Positions 26,174-35,972 are shown, numbered from the stretch's first letter. The stretch: DNA of 64,000 nt from Roseofilum reptotaenium CS-1145 (GCF_028330985.1 NZ_JAQMUE010000044.1:1-64000), one strand, 5' to 3'. Program-made: numbers and translations. The notes: generated by a model from the sequence alone, not told the origin.

Positions 26174-27391
26174 TTAGCGGTGTTCTGTATTCAGTTTACC
26201 TTCTACCCATCGACTGGCAGCCGACATGGCATAACAGAATACCCAAAAGAGAACTCCAACAAATAGATATACCTCTGAAAAGCGCCCCAGAAATTTGGGG
26301 TTCGCTAAAATCGAGTTACTAATTCCTAATAATTCTACCAAGCCGGTAATCGCCAACAGGGTCGTATCTTGAAATAGGCTAATAAATTGACCCACCATAG
26401 CTGGAATCACAGCTTTCAGGGCTTGGGGGAGAACAATTAGAATCAAGGTTAAAGGAGTACTTAAACCTAGGGCCCGTGAGGCTTCCGCCTGTCCCTTGGG
26501 AATCGCTTGTAGACCTCCTCGCACATTTTCCGCTAAGTAAGCGGAGCTAAACAAGGTTAAGCCGACGATCGCCCGAATCACCCGATCGGGACGCATTCCT
26601 TCGGGGAGAAATAGGGGAATCATGACCTGGCCCATAAATAAAATAGTAATCAGGGGAACACCGCGGATAATTTCAATATAAGCAATACTGAGGGCTTTGA
26701 CCACGGGTAAGGAGCTACGTCTTCCTAAAGCAGCAATTAAACCGATGGGAAAACTTAAGGTAATGCCGACAATAGCCATGAGAACGGTGAGCAATAGGCC
26801 TTGCCATTCATTGGTTCCCACAGGGGTTAAACCCAGTCCTCCACCAATGAGCCACAGTCCGATTAAAAATACGCCAAACCAGCCAAAGGAAACCCATTTT
26901 CCGAGAGCTGGTTGAACGTTCCCGACTTGTTGGCCGATCCAAGCGCTACCGGCGATCGCCACCAAACACCCTACTAATAAGGCACGATAGACAATGGGAG
27001 TCGGAGTGATCACGCATCCTAGGGCAGCGATGCCTAAGCCGATGAGAATATTACGGCTAAAGAGGGTGAGCGATCGGACAATTACGCCCCAAGATAAGCC
27101 AGAAAAGACACTAATTAGAGCGACTAAAATCCATAAGCGCCAGTATTCTTCACTGGGATAGCGACCGACCATCAATAGGTGGAGATTTCGCGGGATCACA
27201 TCCCATTGAGCATCGGTGAATGACCAGGAGAGAAAATTATAACCTAGGGCGATTAATCCCCCTAAAATAATGAAAGTGATTAAACCGTTATACCAGGGAC
27301 TAAGCAAATTATTTTTAATCCAGTTTACCGGAGTATCGCGCATCTCCGGTGGCGGTGCCATATCGGTTAAGTTACTAGGTACAGAAGTCAT
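26174..27391 (-). CDS. natH: Amino-acid ABC transporter permease (NatH/AapM type)
   Basis: This 405-residue integral membrane protein belongs to the long AapM/BztC permease group, with an N-terminal extension of several helices before the conserved His/Glu/Gln permease core. The core shows ISLSFPIGLIAALGRRSS-like sequence, YIEIIRGVPLITILFMG and the EAA loop AEASRALGLSTPLTLILIVLPQALK. It pairs with the permease encoded just upstream to form the channel for acidic and neutral polar amino acids. The name follows the NatFGH system of Anabaena and Synechocystis. Confidence 0.85.
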   Translation of the reverse strand: MTSVPSNLTDMAPPPEMRDTPVNWIKNNLLSPWYNGLITFIILGGLIALGYNFLSWSFTDAQWDVIPRNLHLLMVGRYPSEEYWRLWILVALISVFSGLSWGVIVRSLTLFSRNILIGLGIAALGCVITPTPIVYRALLVGCLVAIAGSAWIGQQVGNVQPALGKWVSFGWFGVFLIGLWLIGGGLGLTPVGTNEWQGLLLTVLMAIVGITLSFPIGLIAALGRRSSLPVVKALSIAYIEIIRGVPLITILFMGQVMIPLFLPEGMRPDRVIRAIVGLTLFSSAYLAENVRGGLQAIPKGQAEASRALGLSTPLTLILIVLPQALKAVIPAMVGQFISLFQDTTLLAITGLVELLGISNSILANPKFLGRFSEVYLFVGVLFWVFCYAMSAASRWVEGKLNTEHR

Positions 27392-27469
27392 GTTAATGGA
27401 TAATTAATTTTTGATTTCTTCCTGCTTTATGTTGGCAATCGTCGATCTCCCTCTCTCCCTATCCTCAAA

Positions 27470-28639
27470 TCATCTCTCTTGTAGTTGCACCACGCGGTTG
27501 ATTTGGTTCATTCCTAAAGAAATGATCAAATTCATCAGCAAATAAGTGACCATGATAATGAGCATCACTTCTACGGGTCGCCCGCTTTGGTTGTAGGTTG
27601 TATTGGCTACATTGTAGATTTCCGCGTAGGCGATCGCCGCTCCCAAACTGGAGTTTTTAGCCAAGTTCATGTACTGACTACTTAAGGGGGGAATAATCAC
27701 TCGTAGAGCTTGGGGAAATACCACCAAACGCATCATTAAACCCGACTGCAAACCCAGGGCACGCGCGGCTTCCCATTGTCCTTTGGCTACAGCTTGAATC
27801 CCGGCTCGGACAATTTCGGCAATGAAGGCAGCCGTATACAACACTAAGCCTGTCAGCAAGGCGGCGAATTCTCCAGTCAGGCGCAACCCTCCGGTAATCT
27901 GACCTAGCTCAATTTCCGTCGGTTTTTCCCATCCAAAGGCAACTGTAATAATCAGTAGGGCAACCATGCCAATAATCCACAAGGCCGTTAACTGGGGTTT
28001 TCCAGAACTTCCCCGTTCCACCATGGACTTAATCCGTATTTTCCACAGGACAACCGCTGCGATCGCCAATCCAATCAACACACTGCACCAAATCGCTAGA
28101 GACCAACCCATCTTTGGCCAAGGGAGAAACACCCCTCGGTTACTCAAGAACGCGAGTCCCATCACCTCTATACGATCTGTGGGTCTGGGCAACTTAGAAA
28201 AAACGGCCCGATACCAAAAAAACAACTGTAAGAGCAGGGGCACATTGCGGATCAACTCCACATAAACTTCGCTTCCCTTTCGCAGTAACCAATTATTAGA
28301 AAAACTGGCAACTCCCACGGCAATTCCCACTAATGTTGTGAGGATAATGCCAGAAATAATGATCCGTAGGGTATTGACCAACCCAGCTAATAAAACCCGG
28401 CCATAGCTGTCTCTGGCTGGATCGTAAGGAATGATACTTTCTCCAATGGCAAAGGAAGCTTGGGTATCCAAAAAATCAAACCCGAACTCTATGCCCGCTC
28501 GTTGGAGGTTATTGGAGACATTATAGGTTAATAGACTAATAACAGAAATAACGATCGCGATCGCCAAAACTTGGAGCGCGACTCGCCAAAATCGATCATC
28601 ACGCCACAAAGGAATCGTATGCTCATTTGCCGAGGTCAT
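27470..28639 (-). CDS. natG: Amino-acid ABC transporter permease (NatG/AapQ type)
   Basis: This 389-residue permease has a split first region: TLRIIISGIILTTLVGIAVGVASF early, then a long loop, then the EAA loop GQWEAARALGLQSGLMMRLVVFPQALRVIIPPL. A VELIRNVPLLLQLFFWYRAV motif marks the polar amino-acid family. The long internal loop is typical of AapQ/BztB. It lies between the binding protein and the second permease in one transcription direction with small gaps, so the four genes probably form an operon. Confidence 0.85.
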   Translation of the reverse strand: MTSANEHTIPLWRDDRFWRVALQVLAIAIVISVISLLTYNVSNNLQRAGIEFGFDFLDTQASFAIGESIIPYDPARDSYGRVLLAGLVNTLRIIISGIILTTLVGIAVGVASFSNNWLLRKGSEVYVELIRNVPLLLQLFFWYRAVFSKLPRPTDRIEVMGLAFLSNRGVFLPWPKMGWSLAIWCSVLIGLAIAAVVLWKIRIKSMVERGSSGKPQLTALWIIGMVALLIITVAFGWEKPTEIELGQITGGLRLTGEFAALLTGLVLYTAAFIAEIVRAGIQAVAKGQWEAARALGLQSGLMMRLVVFPQALRVIIPPLSSQYMNLAKNSSLGAAIAYAEIYNVANTTYNQSGRPVEVMLIIMVTYLLMNLIISLGMNQINRVVQLQER

Positions 28640-28727
28640 AACAAGAACAGATTAAATGGGAGAACTTAAGACTCGTCACCCATGATCGCATCACAGGTGA
28701 CGGCTAACTGTTTACCGATAACTAAAT

Positions 28728-29804
28728 TTATCGGAAAGGAGGAGAATAGAGCAATCCTCCACGATTCCAAAGGTCATTTTGACCCCGATCTAACTGAAAT
28801 TGAGATTCCTTACCCAAATTGCGCTCGTAAACTTCACCGTAGTTCCCAACGGACGAAATCACATTAACCATGAAATCATTATCGAGTTCTAAGCCTGTTC
28901 CCAAATCACCTTCAACGCCCAAGAAACGGCGAATGGTGGGGTCTTCACTTCCTTTGCTTTGTTCGACATTGGCTTGAGTAATTCCCAACTCTTCTGCTTC
29001 AATCAAACCGTAGGTTACCCATTTAACCACGTCAAACCAGGTAGAATCATTATTAAGGGTTACAGGGCCGAGGGGTTCTTTCGACAGGGTGACCTCCAAC
29101 AGGATATGCTCCTCTGGATTCGGTAAGGTACTGCGACGAGCAATCAACTGCGATTTATCTGAAGTCATTCCTTCGCAGCGTTCTTCTGCATAGGCTGCAT
29201 AAGCTGGGTCAGCCTGTTGGAAGGTTACGGTTTCAAAAGTAACTCCTGCTTCCCGCATATTATCGGTTAAGTTCAGCTCGGTAGTCGTTCCCGCTTCTAC
29301 GCAAACGGCTTTACCTTCAAAATCTTCCAGGGAGGTGATATCACTATCTTGACGCACCATCATGCCTTGTCCATCATAGAATGTGGTTGGTGCAAATTCT
29401 AGACCAACGGTCGTATCTCGGCTGGTTGTCCAAGTCGTGTTTCGAGAAAGCATATCCACTTCACCACCCGCTAGGGCAGTAAAGCGTTCTGTAGAATCAA
29501 GGTTCCGATATTCTACTGCATCTGGATCGCCCAAGACAGCGGCAGCTACAGCTTTACAAACATCCACATCAATTCCTGAATATTCTCCGGTTTCATCCAC
29601 AAAGCTAAATCCAGGAATACCACCATCTACCCCACAGATTAGGGTTCCGCGATTTTTCACGACATCCAAACGACTTTGGGATGCCGAGTCTGAAGACTCT
29701 CCATCTCCTCCTCCATCAGCGTTATCAGACGGGGGAGGGGCGCAAGCTGCCAAGGGGAGAGCTAGCAATAGAACCGACATTAATAAAGATTGCCACTTAG
29801 CCAT
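28728..29804 (-). CDS. natF: Amino-acid ABC transporter substrate-binding lipoprotein (NatF/AapJ type)
   Basis: This is the binding protein for the NatGH importer. From ATG 29804 the product has a lipoprotein signal peptide with lipobox LAAC and a Ser/Gly/Asp-rich linker. The bacterial extracellular solute-binding domain follows, with LICGVDGGIPGFSFVDETGEYSGIDVDVCK (strand plus ligand loop) and VDMLSRNTTWTTSRD. Length (358) matches AapJ/BztA. The frame opens at a GTG at 29825, but that start would put a charged stretch before the signal peptide. Leader sequence upstream can form a hairpin. Confidence 0.88.
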   Translation of the reverse strand: MAKWQSLLMSVLLLALPLAACAPPPSDNADGGGDGESSDSASQSRLDVVKNRGTLICGVDGGIPGFSFVDETGEYSGIDVDVCKAVAAAVLGDPDAVEYRNLDSTERFTALAGGEVDMLSRNTTWTTSRDTTVGLEFAPTTFYDGQGMMVRQDSDITSLEDFEGKAVCVEAGTTTELNLTDNMREAGVTFETVTFQQADPAYAAYAEERCEGMTSDKSQLIARRSTLPNPEEHILLEVTLSKEPLGPVTLNNDSTWFDVVKWVTYGLIEAEELGITQANVEQSKGSEDPTIRRFLGVEGDLGTGLELDNDFMVNVISSVGNYGEVYERNLGKESQFQLDRGQNDLWNRGGLLYSPPFR

Positions 29805-29840
29805 ATGTAAAGGGTTTCTCCTCACTGATAGACAGTCATC

Positions 29841-29873
29841 TTGAAGCAGCCACTTTGCTTAGAGTGGCTTCAA
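29841..29873 (-). promoter_or_regulatory. Hairpin in the natF leader
   Basis: TTGAAGCAGCCACT at 29841-29854 pairs with AGTGGCTTCAA at 29863-29873, leaving a two-base bulge. It lies about 40 bases upstream of the natF start and would be in its 5' leader. On the plus strand the stem is followed by GTTTTCTT, so it also resembles a terminator, but no plus-strand gene ends here. A role in attenuation is only a guess. Confidence 0.3.
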
Positions 29874-30061
29874 GTTTTCTTAAATTTTATCTTTAAGATA
29901 TTAGCAGCATCTGCTAGATTTGGTATCAGCAGGAGAAATTTTTGCGTGTTCTAGAACACCTCTTCAGGCGATCGCCGTTTGATCGCCAGCCTAAGTTCTG
30001 CCTGATTATTGAGGCGCTGTCACCAGGAGAACCGTGTTAAAGCGGGACTTTAAGCTATTCC

Positions 30062-30292
30062 TTATGGCAAGAGTTCGGGGGACAGGCGCTCTTGAGCTAA
30101 ATCCCGAATCAGGGCACAACGGGATTCTATATAGTGAGAGAGTAAATCTGCTTCTTCTCCATTGAGCGATCGCTCTTGAGCCATATTACCCAATAGCCAT
30201 TGTACCAGACTCGCGTCATCAAGTCTCAATAACCGTTGAGGCTGAGTCGTTTCAATCAGTGACCAGAGCTGACGTAGCAGATGGGGAGTCAT
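30062..30292 (-). CDS. Small conserved-type protein of unknown function
   Basis: This 76-residue, mainly helical, acidic protein (MTPHLLRQLWSLIETTQPQR ... LSPELLP) contains LVQWLLGNMAQERSLNGEEADLL. A strong AAGGAGG ribosome binding site about seven bases before the ATG supports real expression. No family name is recognised, though similar short proteins occur in other cyanobacteria. It is monocistronic. Confidence 0.65.
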   Translation of the reverse strand: MTPHLLRQLWSLIETTQPQRLLRLDDASLVQWLLGNMAQERSLNGEEADLLSHYIESRCALIRDLAQERLSPELLP

Positions 30293-30719
30293 AATGATGC
30301 CTCCTTAAGGATTTCTTTATAATCATACCTACTTTAAACCTATAACTCACCGGTTTGACACAAGATCCCATCAAAGGTAGTGAACCTTAACAAAATGATT
30401 CATAACTTGACACTCCCATGAGTCCGAAGGTTTAACTGTTAAGATCGAGTTTACACATCATAATTCTGAGGATACATTAAGACTCGCGGGCAATGACCCC
30501 ACTAATTAACCATAATGCTATACAGCGCTTGGTGCTGTGGTGGGAAGGGGCATATGGGGATGGGAAAATAGGAAGAGTCAACAACAGAATTGGCTGCGTT
30601 TTTAGCGCTTCTAGTTAGGATTACAAACCCTTATTCATGTAGTTCATAGCACAGCAAAGATAAATGCTGCTATACTAGTGACTATAAGTACTGTAACAAT
30701 CCGTAAATACCATTGTTTA
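30293..30719. other. Intergenic region upstream of the first kinase
   Basis: This gap of 427 bases lies between divergent genes. TATACT at 30671-30676 could be a -10 box for the kinase gene. No well-spaced -35 box is seen. AACAACAGAATTGGCTGC near 30580 resembles AACAACAGATTTGATGGC near 35800, downstream of the second kinase, as if both mark the edges of a duplicated segment. No gene is seen. Confidence 0.35.
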
Positions 30720-32735
30720 ATGATCTCGACTAAAACCGCCTCTAGATTTTGGAGAAAAAGTTTATTTGTTAGAACTTACTCAAAATTTCCATTACAGCAA
30801 AAAATCAGTGTTCCATTTGTTTGTACCTTCTTAGTCCTATGGATTTCGGGAACAGTTAGTATTGGTTATTACTTTTTGAAATACTTGGAGAGAAGGCAAC
30901 TTCTAGAAGTAGATAGTATATCTGCATTGATGGTAAAACAATTCCAAAATGAAACCGAAGAACTACGTGTAGAAGCCAAACTTATAGTTGAAACAGAAGA
31001 TATTCGTAAAGGAGTGGAAAACTTCAACGAAGATCTGTTACTACAATATTTACTGCCCTTAAAATTTTTATTAGAAGTCGATCTAATTCAAGTCATCGAT
31101 ATTCAAAAAGAAACCTTAATCAACTTCAAGATAAATGAGATTAGCAACGCCAAAGTCGATCGTGAAGTTGCTATTTCACAAGCCATAAGTGGAGCAAGTA
31201 TTTCCACAATAGTCAGTGCAAAAGACAAAGCCAATAATACTGTATCACCAGTTTTGATTGGGACGGCACCTATCAAGTCGAATCAAGGGATTATTGGTGG
31301 CGTAATTCTTGGGCGCATTATAAACTTTGATTTCCTGAGTGAAATAGCTCAAAAAAACCAGGTATCAATAGTTATCTTCCAAGACCATAAAATTGTGGCT
31401 TCGAGTTTACCAGAAGTCAAGAAATTTGTCTGGCTACCACCGCCTGAAAATTCCCTGAGTAATTTTGAGGAATCGATCGTAAAAATTGGCGATCGCACTT
31501 ATTTAGGAACAACCGTTAGTCTCCCAGGAATTTACCAGTCTCAATTGCAATTAGTGATCATTTCTTCTCTAGAGGGTCTAGAAAAGACCCAAACAGTTTT
31601 TTTTATTCGTCTATTTTTGTTTTCGTTGGTGGGATTGACTGTCGCAATAATTGTGGGTTATTTTGTCTCTAAATTAATCGTTTTTCGGATTACTTTCATG
31701 ACTGAAGTAACTCAAAAAATTGCTTATCAGAACTTATGGGTTCAGTTGCCTGTCTATTATAATGATGAGTTAGATCGATTGGCTCATTCTTTTAACATCA
31801 TGTCTAATAAGTTACAAGAAAAAGAAGAGAATATGGAGAACAAACTAAAAACAAAAGTAGAGCAATTGGAAGAAACATTGCAAGAACTTCACTTGACTCA
31901 AGCTCAACTGATTCAATCTGAGAAAATGTCTAGTTTAGGGCAAATGATCGCTGGAATAGCCCATGAATTTAATAATCCAGTCAACTTTATTTATGCCAAT
32001 ATTCAACCGGCTATTGATTATGTAGAGGATTTGCTTGATGTCATAAGTGTCTATCGAGACGACTGTCCCGAATCTACTCAAACTATCTCCGAAACTCACT
32101 TGGATATAGATCTTGATTTTGTCGTCAAGGATTTTCGCAGTTTATTAACTTCAATTAAAAGTGGAGCAGAACGGATTAGTACAATTGTCAGAAGTTTACG
32201 AACGTTTTCTCGGTTAGATGAATCAGGGGTTAAGCTGATCAATATCAATGAAAATCTAGAGTCGACGCTGTTAATTTTGCAACACAGAATTCAGGAGACT
32301 ATGCAAGCGGGAACCATTCCTAAAAGAGAAATAAAAATTATTAAAGACTACAAAAGATCCCCCTGGCTAACCTGCGATCCAGGACAATTAAATCAGGTAT
32401 TTTTGAATTTAATTAATAATGCGATCGATGCTTTGGACGATCTAAGATTAGATACAGCAAATTCTAACATTCCTCAAATTGTGTTCAAAATAGACTGCAC
32501 CGATCTCTCGTCAGTTCAAATCACAATTTCGGATAATGGTTGTGGCATCAGTGAAGAAGTTCAGGATAAGATATTTGATCCCTTTTTTACCACCAAACCC
32601 ATCGGAAGTGGAACGGGTTTGGGATTATCAATTAGTTATTCCATCATCGTCGATCGCTGTGGAGGAACCTTGAAGTGTCATTCTACTCCAGGAGTGGGAA
32701 CTGAGTTTATCATTGAACTACCGCTAGAGGAGTAA
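30720..32735 (+). CDS. Sensor histidine kinase, first of a paralogous pair
   Basis: This 671-residue membrane kinase starts at ATG 30720, fixed by alignment with its paralogue at 33754. Features in order: a transmembrane helix near 30-50 (FVCTFLVLWISGTVSIGYYF), an extracytoplasmic domain to about 290, and a second helix (FIRLFLFSLVGLTVAIIVGYFVS). HAMP and a coiled coil follow, then the phosphoacceptor motif GIAHEFNNPVNFIYAN (His415) and the ATPase boxes NQVFLNLINNAIDAL, SDNGCGIS and GSGTGLGLSISYSII. HEFNNP-type kinases are a common cyanobacterial class. No response regulator or receiver domain is nearby. The next gene is a PstS-like binding protein, suggesting ligand delivery to the sensor domain. 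Confidence 0.9.
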   Translation: MISTKTASRFWRKSLFVRTYSKFPLQQKISVPFVCTFLVLWISGTVSIGYYFLKYLERRQLLEVDSISALMVKQFQNETEELRVEAKLIVETEDIRKGVENFNEDLLLQYLLPLKFLLEVDLIQVIDIQKETLINFKINEISNAKVDREVAISQAISGASISTIVSAKDKANNTVSPVLIGTAPIKSNQGIIGGVILGRIINFDFLSEIAQKNQVSIVIFQDHKIVASSLPEVKKFVWLPPPENSLSNFEESIVKIGDRTYLGTTVSLPGIYQSQLQLVIISSLEGLEKTQTVFFIRLFLFSLVGLTVAIIVGYFVSKLIVFRITFMTEVTQKIAYQNLWVQLPVYYNDELDRLAHSFNIMSNKLQEKEENMENKLKTKVEQLEETLQELHLTQAQLIQSEKMSSLGQMIAGIAHEFNNPVNFIYANIQPAIDYVEDLLDVISVYRDDCPESTQTISETHLDIDLDFVVKDFRSLLTSIKSGAERISTIVRSLRTFSRLDESGVKLININENLESTLLILQHRIQETMQAGTIPKREIKIIKDYKRSPWLTCDPGQLNQVFLNLINNAIDALDDLRLDTANSNIPQIVFKIDCTDLSSVQITISDNGCGISEEVQDKIFDPFFTTKPIGSGTGLGLSISYSIIVDRCGGTLKCHSTPGVGTEFIIELPLEE

Positions 32736-32816
32736 TATAGTCTTGTGTGCTAGGGAATAGGGGATGCACAAGGTGCTGTATCTTATAGTGGTTAGTCAGA
32801 CAAAAGGAGGTATCGG

Positions 32817-33656
32817 ATGAAACGAAAGAATGCCAAGATAGGATGGATCGGACTCTTAGCCGGAGCCATGTTGATCGGCTGTACTGCTGGCGATCGCTCT
32901 TCATCTTCCCAGAGTACTATCACAATTGGCGGATCGTCAGAAGCTTATCCCATGTTAGAACTGTTGGCAGATGCTTACGATCGGGAGAATGTTGAGATTG
33001 TCTTTATGTCCAGTAGCCAAAGTAGTGGAGGTCTAAGTGGGGTGCGAGATAACATTTTGGATATTGGGGCAATTAGTATACCAGTCACTGCCATAGAAAA
33101 AACCGAAAATCTTCAATATATACCGTTGGTTCGCAATGCCGTAGTCTTGATAGTCAACGAACAAGTTCAAGGACTCGACACTTTAAACACTGAGGCAGTT
33201 CAAAATATCTACAGGGGTGGGATTACTAACTGGAAAGAATTGGGCGATATCGATGGCGACATTATCCTCGTTGATATACCAGAAGATGAAACAGAAAAGC
33301 AACTTTTACGAGAACATTATTTAGGGCAAGACCTGACGATTACTCCCCAAGCAGTTTTATTTGAAGATGATGATGAAATTGTGGAGGCAGTAAGTATAAC
33401 TCCTTATAGTATCGGACTGATCGCCTACTCCGAAGAACTCGAAGACTTTTCAGTAAAGAGCCTTGCTCTAGATGGAGTTGCTCCTACCCTAGAGAATATT
33501 CAGAATGAGCAATATAAGATGGTTCAAACGATTGGTATTGTTGCCTTGGATCAACTTAAACCGACAACTGAAGATTTCCTTAATTTTATCTCCACTCCAG
33601 AAGCGCAAAGTATACTGGAGTCGAATGGCTATATCTTAGCCGATCCCAAATTCTAA
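32817..33656 (+). CDS. PstS-like periplasmic binding lipoprotein
   Basis: This 279-residue lipoprotein has a basic start (MKRKNAKIG), a hydrophobic segment ending in LIGC (lipobox) and a Ser-rich linker. The type II binding-protein fold of the phosphate family follows: TITIGGSSEAYPMLELLADAY, SSQSSGGLSGVRDNILDIGAISI, VVLIVNEQ and NIYRGGITNWKELGD. The S-S-Q-S-S-G-G loop lies where PstS contacts its anion. It has an AAAGGAGG ribosome binding site. It is not next to pstCAB but between two membrane kinases, so a signalling role is more likely than uptake. The ligand is unknown and need not be phosphate. Confidence 0.88.
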   Translation: MKRKNAKIGWIGLLAGAMLIGCTAGDRSSSSQSTITIGGSSEAYPMLELLADAYDRENVEIVFMSSSQSSGGLSGVRDNILDIGAISIPVTAIEKTENLQYIPLVRNAVVLIVNEQVQGLDTLNTEAVQNIYRGGITNWKELGDIDGDIILVDIPEDETEKQLLREHYLGQDLTITPQAVLFEDDDEIVEAVSITPYSIGLIAYSEELEDFSVKSLALDGVAPTLENIQNEQYKMVQTIGIVALDQLKPTTEDFLNFISTPEAQSILESNGYILADPKF

Positions 33657-33753
33657 TCTATAGAACCCATTTGGGATCTCTGACTAAATCAACCCTGTTC
33701 CCCAGAACAAAAGGCTTGAATCTACCTCATAAGAGCGGAAACTACTGCATTGA

Positions 33754-35778
33754 ATGATTGCCCGTGAACCCCCCCCTAACTTTTGGGTCAAAACTCTACT
33801 GTGTAGAACCTACTCAAAGTTACCCTTACAACAAAAAATCAGTATTCCCTTTGCTTTTGTGTTCTTAGGACTATGGCTTTTGGGGACAGTTAGCATTGGT
33901 TATTACTTTTTAAAACACTTAGAGAGACGGCAACTCAGAGAAGTTGAAAGTGTAGCCGCTTTGGTTGTACAACAATTCCAAAATAAAACTGAAACACTGC
34001 GTTTAAATGCCACAGTGACAGTTGAATCAGCAAATATTCTCGAAGGATTGGAAAATGCCCACGAAATTTCATTGTTACAACGTTTATTACCCTTAAAGCT
34101 TTTGTTGGATCTCGATCTGGTTCAAGTCATTGATATTCAAGGTCAATTATTAGTGGATTTGAAACTCAATAGGATTAGTCACTCTAAAATTAATCATGAA
34201 GTTGCGATTTCACAGGTCATGAGTGGAGTGAGTTTTTCCACGATCGTCGATACAGAAAATAAGGTGAATCCTTCGGCTTCCGTTTTAATTGCAACTGCAC
34301 CTATTAAATTGCATCAGGGAATTGTTGGCGGTGTGATTATTGGGCGTATTATAAATTCTAAATTCTTGAGTGAAATTTCCCAAGGAACAAATACATCAAT
34401 AGTGATATGTAAAAACAATAAAGTCATTGCGTCTAGTTTGCCCGAAGCAGAACAGTTTTCCTGGCGACCTCCTCCGGAAACTCCCCGGAATACTTTCTCA
34501 GAATCAGTGATCGAGCTTGGAGATCGATCTTACTTAGGAAAAACGGTTTCTATCATTGAAATGAATCAGTCCCAATTGCAATTGGTTGTTCTTTCTTCTC
34601 TACATGCTCTCGAAAAGGCAAAACAGAATTTTTTAATTGGACTGGTGCTATTTTCTGTTGTGGGATCGGTAATTGCAATCCTTGTCGGTTATCTTCTCTC
34701 TGGATTAATGGTCACTCGGATTAATTCCGTAACTCAAGCGACTGAAAAACTGGCCAATGATAACTTATGGGTTAAGTTACCTGTCCTTTATAACGATGAG
34801 TTAGATCGGCTGGCTAAAGCCTTTAATCGGATGGCTAAAAAATTAAAAGATAGAGATGAGGCTTTAAAAATAAAAGTCGAACAATTGGAAGAAACTCTGC
34901 AAAAACTATACTTCACCCAATCCCAATTAATTCAATCCGAAAAAATGTCTGGTTTGGGTCAAATGATTGCTGGTATTGCCCATGAGTTTAATAATCCAGT
35001 AAATTTTATTTATGCTAATATTGAACCGGCCATTCATTATGTAGATGACTTATTATATTTGCTCGATCTGTATAAAGAGGAATATCCCAATCCTCCTGCA
35101 AGTATTGCTGATACTCTAGAGGATATAGACTTTGATTTTTTGATTCAAGACTTTCATGATTTATTAACCTCAATTAAATCAGGAGCTGAACGGATTAGTT
35201 CAATTGTTCGAGGTTTGCGAACATTTTCTCGCTTAGATCAATCCGGAATTAAGCTAGTAGATGTCCATGAAAATCTAGAAGCAACTTTGTTAGTGGTGCA
35301 ACATAGACTTCAAGACAATATTCAAGCAAAAACAAATTCTACAAAAGCCATTCAAATTATCAAACAATATGGAACATTACCTTTAGTTACGTGCGATCCA
35401 AGGGAATTAAATCAGGTGTTTTTGAATGCGATAAATAATGCCATTGATGCTTTAGAGGAGTTGAGATCGGATGTAGAAAATTCCAAAAATCCTCAAATTG
35501 TTTTAAAAACAGAATGGTGCGATCGCTCTTCAGTCAAAATTACAATTTCGGATAATGGTTGTGGGATGAGTGAGGAGGTTAAGGGTAAGATATTCGATCC
35601 CTTTTTTACGACAAAACCTGTTGGTAGTGGAACCGGTTTGGGCTTGTCTATAAATTATTCTATTATTGTGGATCACTGTAGAGGAAAATTGAGATGTCAT
35701 TCTATTCCAGGAGAAGGAACTGACTTAATTATTGAGCTACCGTTAGAGAAAAACGTCATACAGAACTTTGCGCTGTGA
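33754..35778 (+). CDS. Sensor histidine kinase, second of a paralogous pair
   Basis: This 674-residue paralogue of the kinase at 30720 is colinear over its full length (for example YSKLPLQQKISIPF, TVSIGYYFLKHLERRQLREV, ATAPIKLHQGIVGGVIIGRII). The phosphoacceptor is His410 in GIAHEFNNPVNFIYAN, and the ATPase boxes NQVFLNAINNAIDAL and SDNGCGMSEEV are intact. The cytoplasmic part is more alike than the extracytoplasmic part, as expected if the two kinases sense different states or ligands. The N-terminal tail carries a PPPNF segment absent from the first copy. It follows the binding-protein gene by 97 bases in the same direction. Confidence 0.9.
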   Translation: MIAREPPPNFWVKTLLCRTYSKLPLQQKISIPFAFVFLGLWLLGTVSIGYYFLKHLERRQLREVESVAALVVQQFQNKTETLRLNATVTVESANILEGLENAHEISLLQRLLPLKLLLDLDLVQVIDIQGQLLVDLKLNRISHSKINHEVAISQVMSGVSFSTIVDTENKVNPSASVLIATAPIKLHQGIVGGVIIGRIINSKFLSEISQGTNTSIVICKNNKVIASSLPEAEQFSWRPPPETPRNTFSESVIELGDRSYLGKTVSIIEMNQSQLQLVVLSSLHALEKAKQNFLIGLVLFSVVGSVIAILVGYLLSGLMVTRINSVTQATEKLANDNLWVKLPVLYNDELDRLAKAFNRMAKKLKDRDEALKIKVEQLEETLQKLYFTQSQLIQSEKMSGLGQMIAGIAHEFNNPVNFIYANIEPAIHYVDDLLYLLDLYKEEYPNPPASIADTLEDIDFDFLIQDFHDLLTSIKSGAERISSIVRGLRTFSRLDQSGIKLVDVHENLEATLLVVQHRLQDNIQAKTNSTKAIQIIKQYGTLPLVTCDPRELNQVFLNAINNAIDALEELRSDVENSKNPQIVLKTEWCDRSSVKITISDNGCGMSEEVKGKIFDPFFTTKPVGSGTGLGLSINYSIIVDHCRGKLRCHSIPGEGTDLIIELPLEKNVIQNFAL

Positions 35779-35958
35779 TGAGGAGATAGAGGGAGCAAAC
35801 AACAGATTTGATGGCACTTTTATCGCACTTTGCACTCTAGCCATAGTTTGTATTGTTTAGGCTCTAAGCCTTCAATTGTTACTTCATAGAAGAGAGCATT
35901 GCAATATGTTTTTTATCGATAACTTCTATGCAAAAATTGCACTAGTAGTAAAGTTTTC

Positions 35959-35972
35959 GTAACTTAGGTTAC
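35959..35972. promoter_or_regulatory. Small inverted repeat before the 94-residue gene
   Basis: GTAAC and GTTAC flank TTAG in GTAACTTAGGTTAC about 80 bases upstream of the ATG at 36051. Such a symmetric site could be a regulator's binding site. No consensus is matched. Confidence 0.25.

Noticed and set aside
29383-29844. 153-residue plus-strand frame antisense to natF
   Set aside because: It is the complement of the binding-protein gene, with low-complexity Ser/Pro composition derived from that gene's linker.
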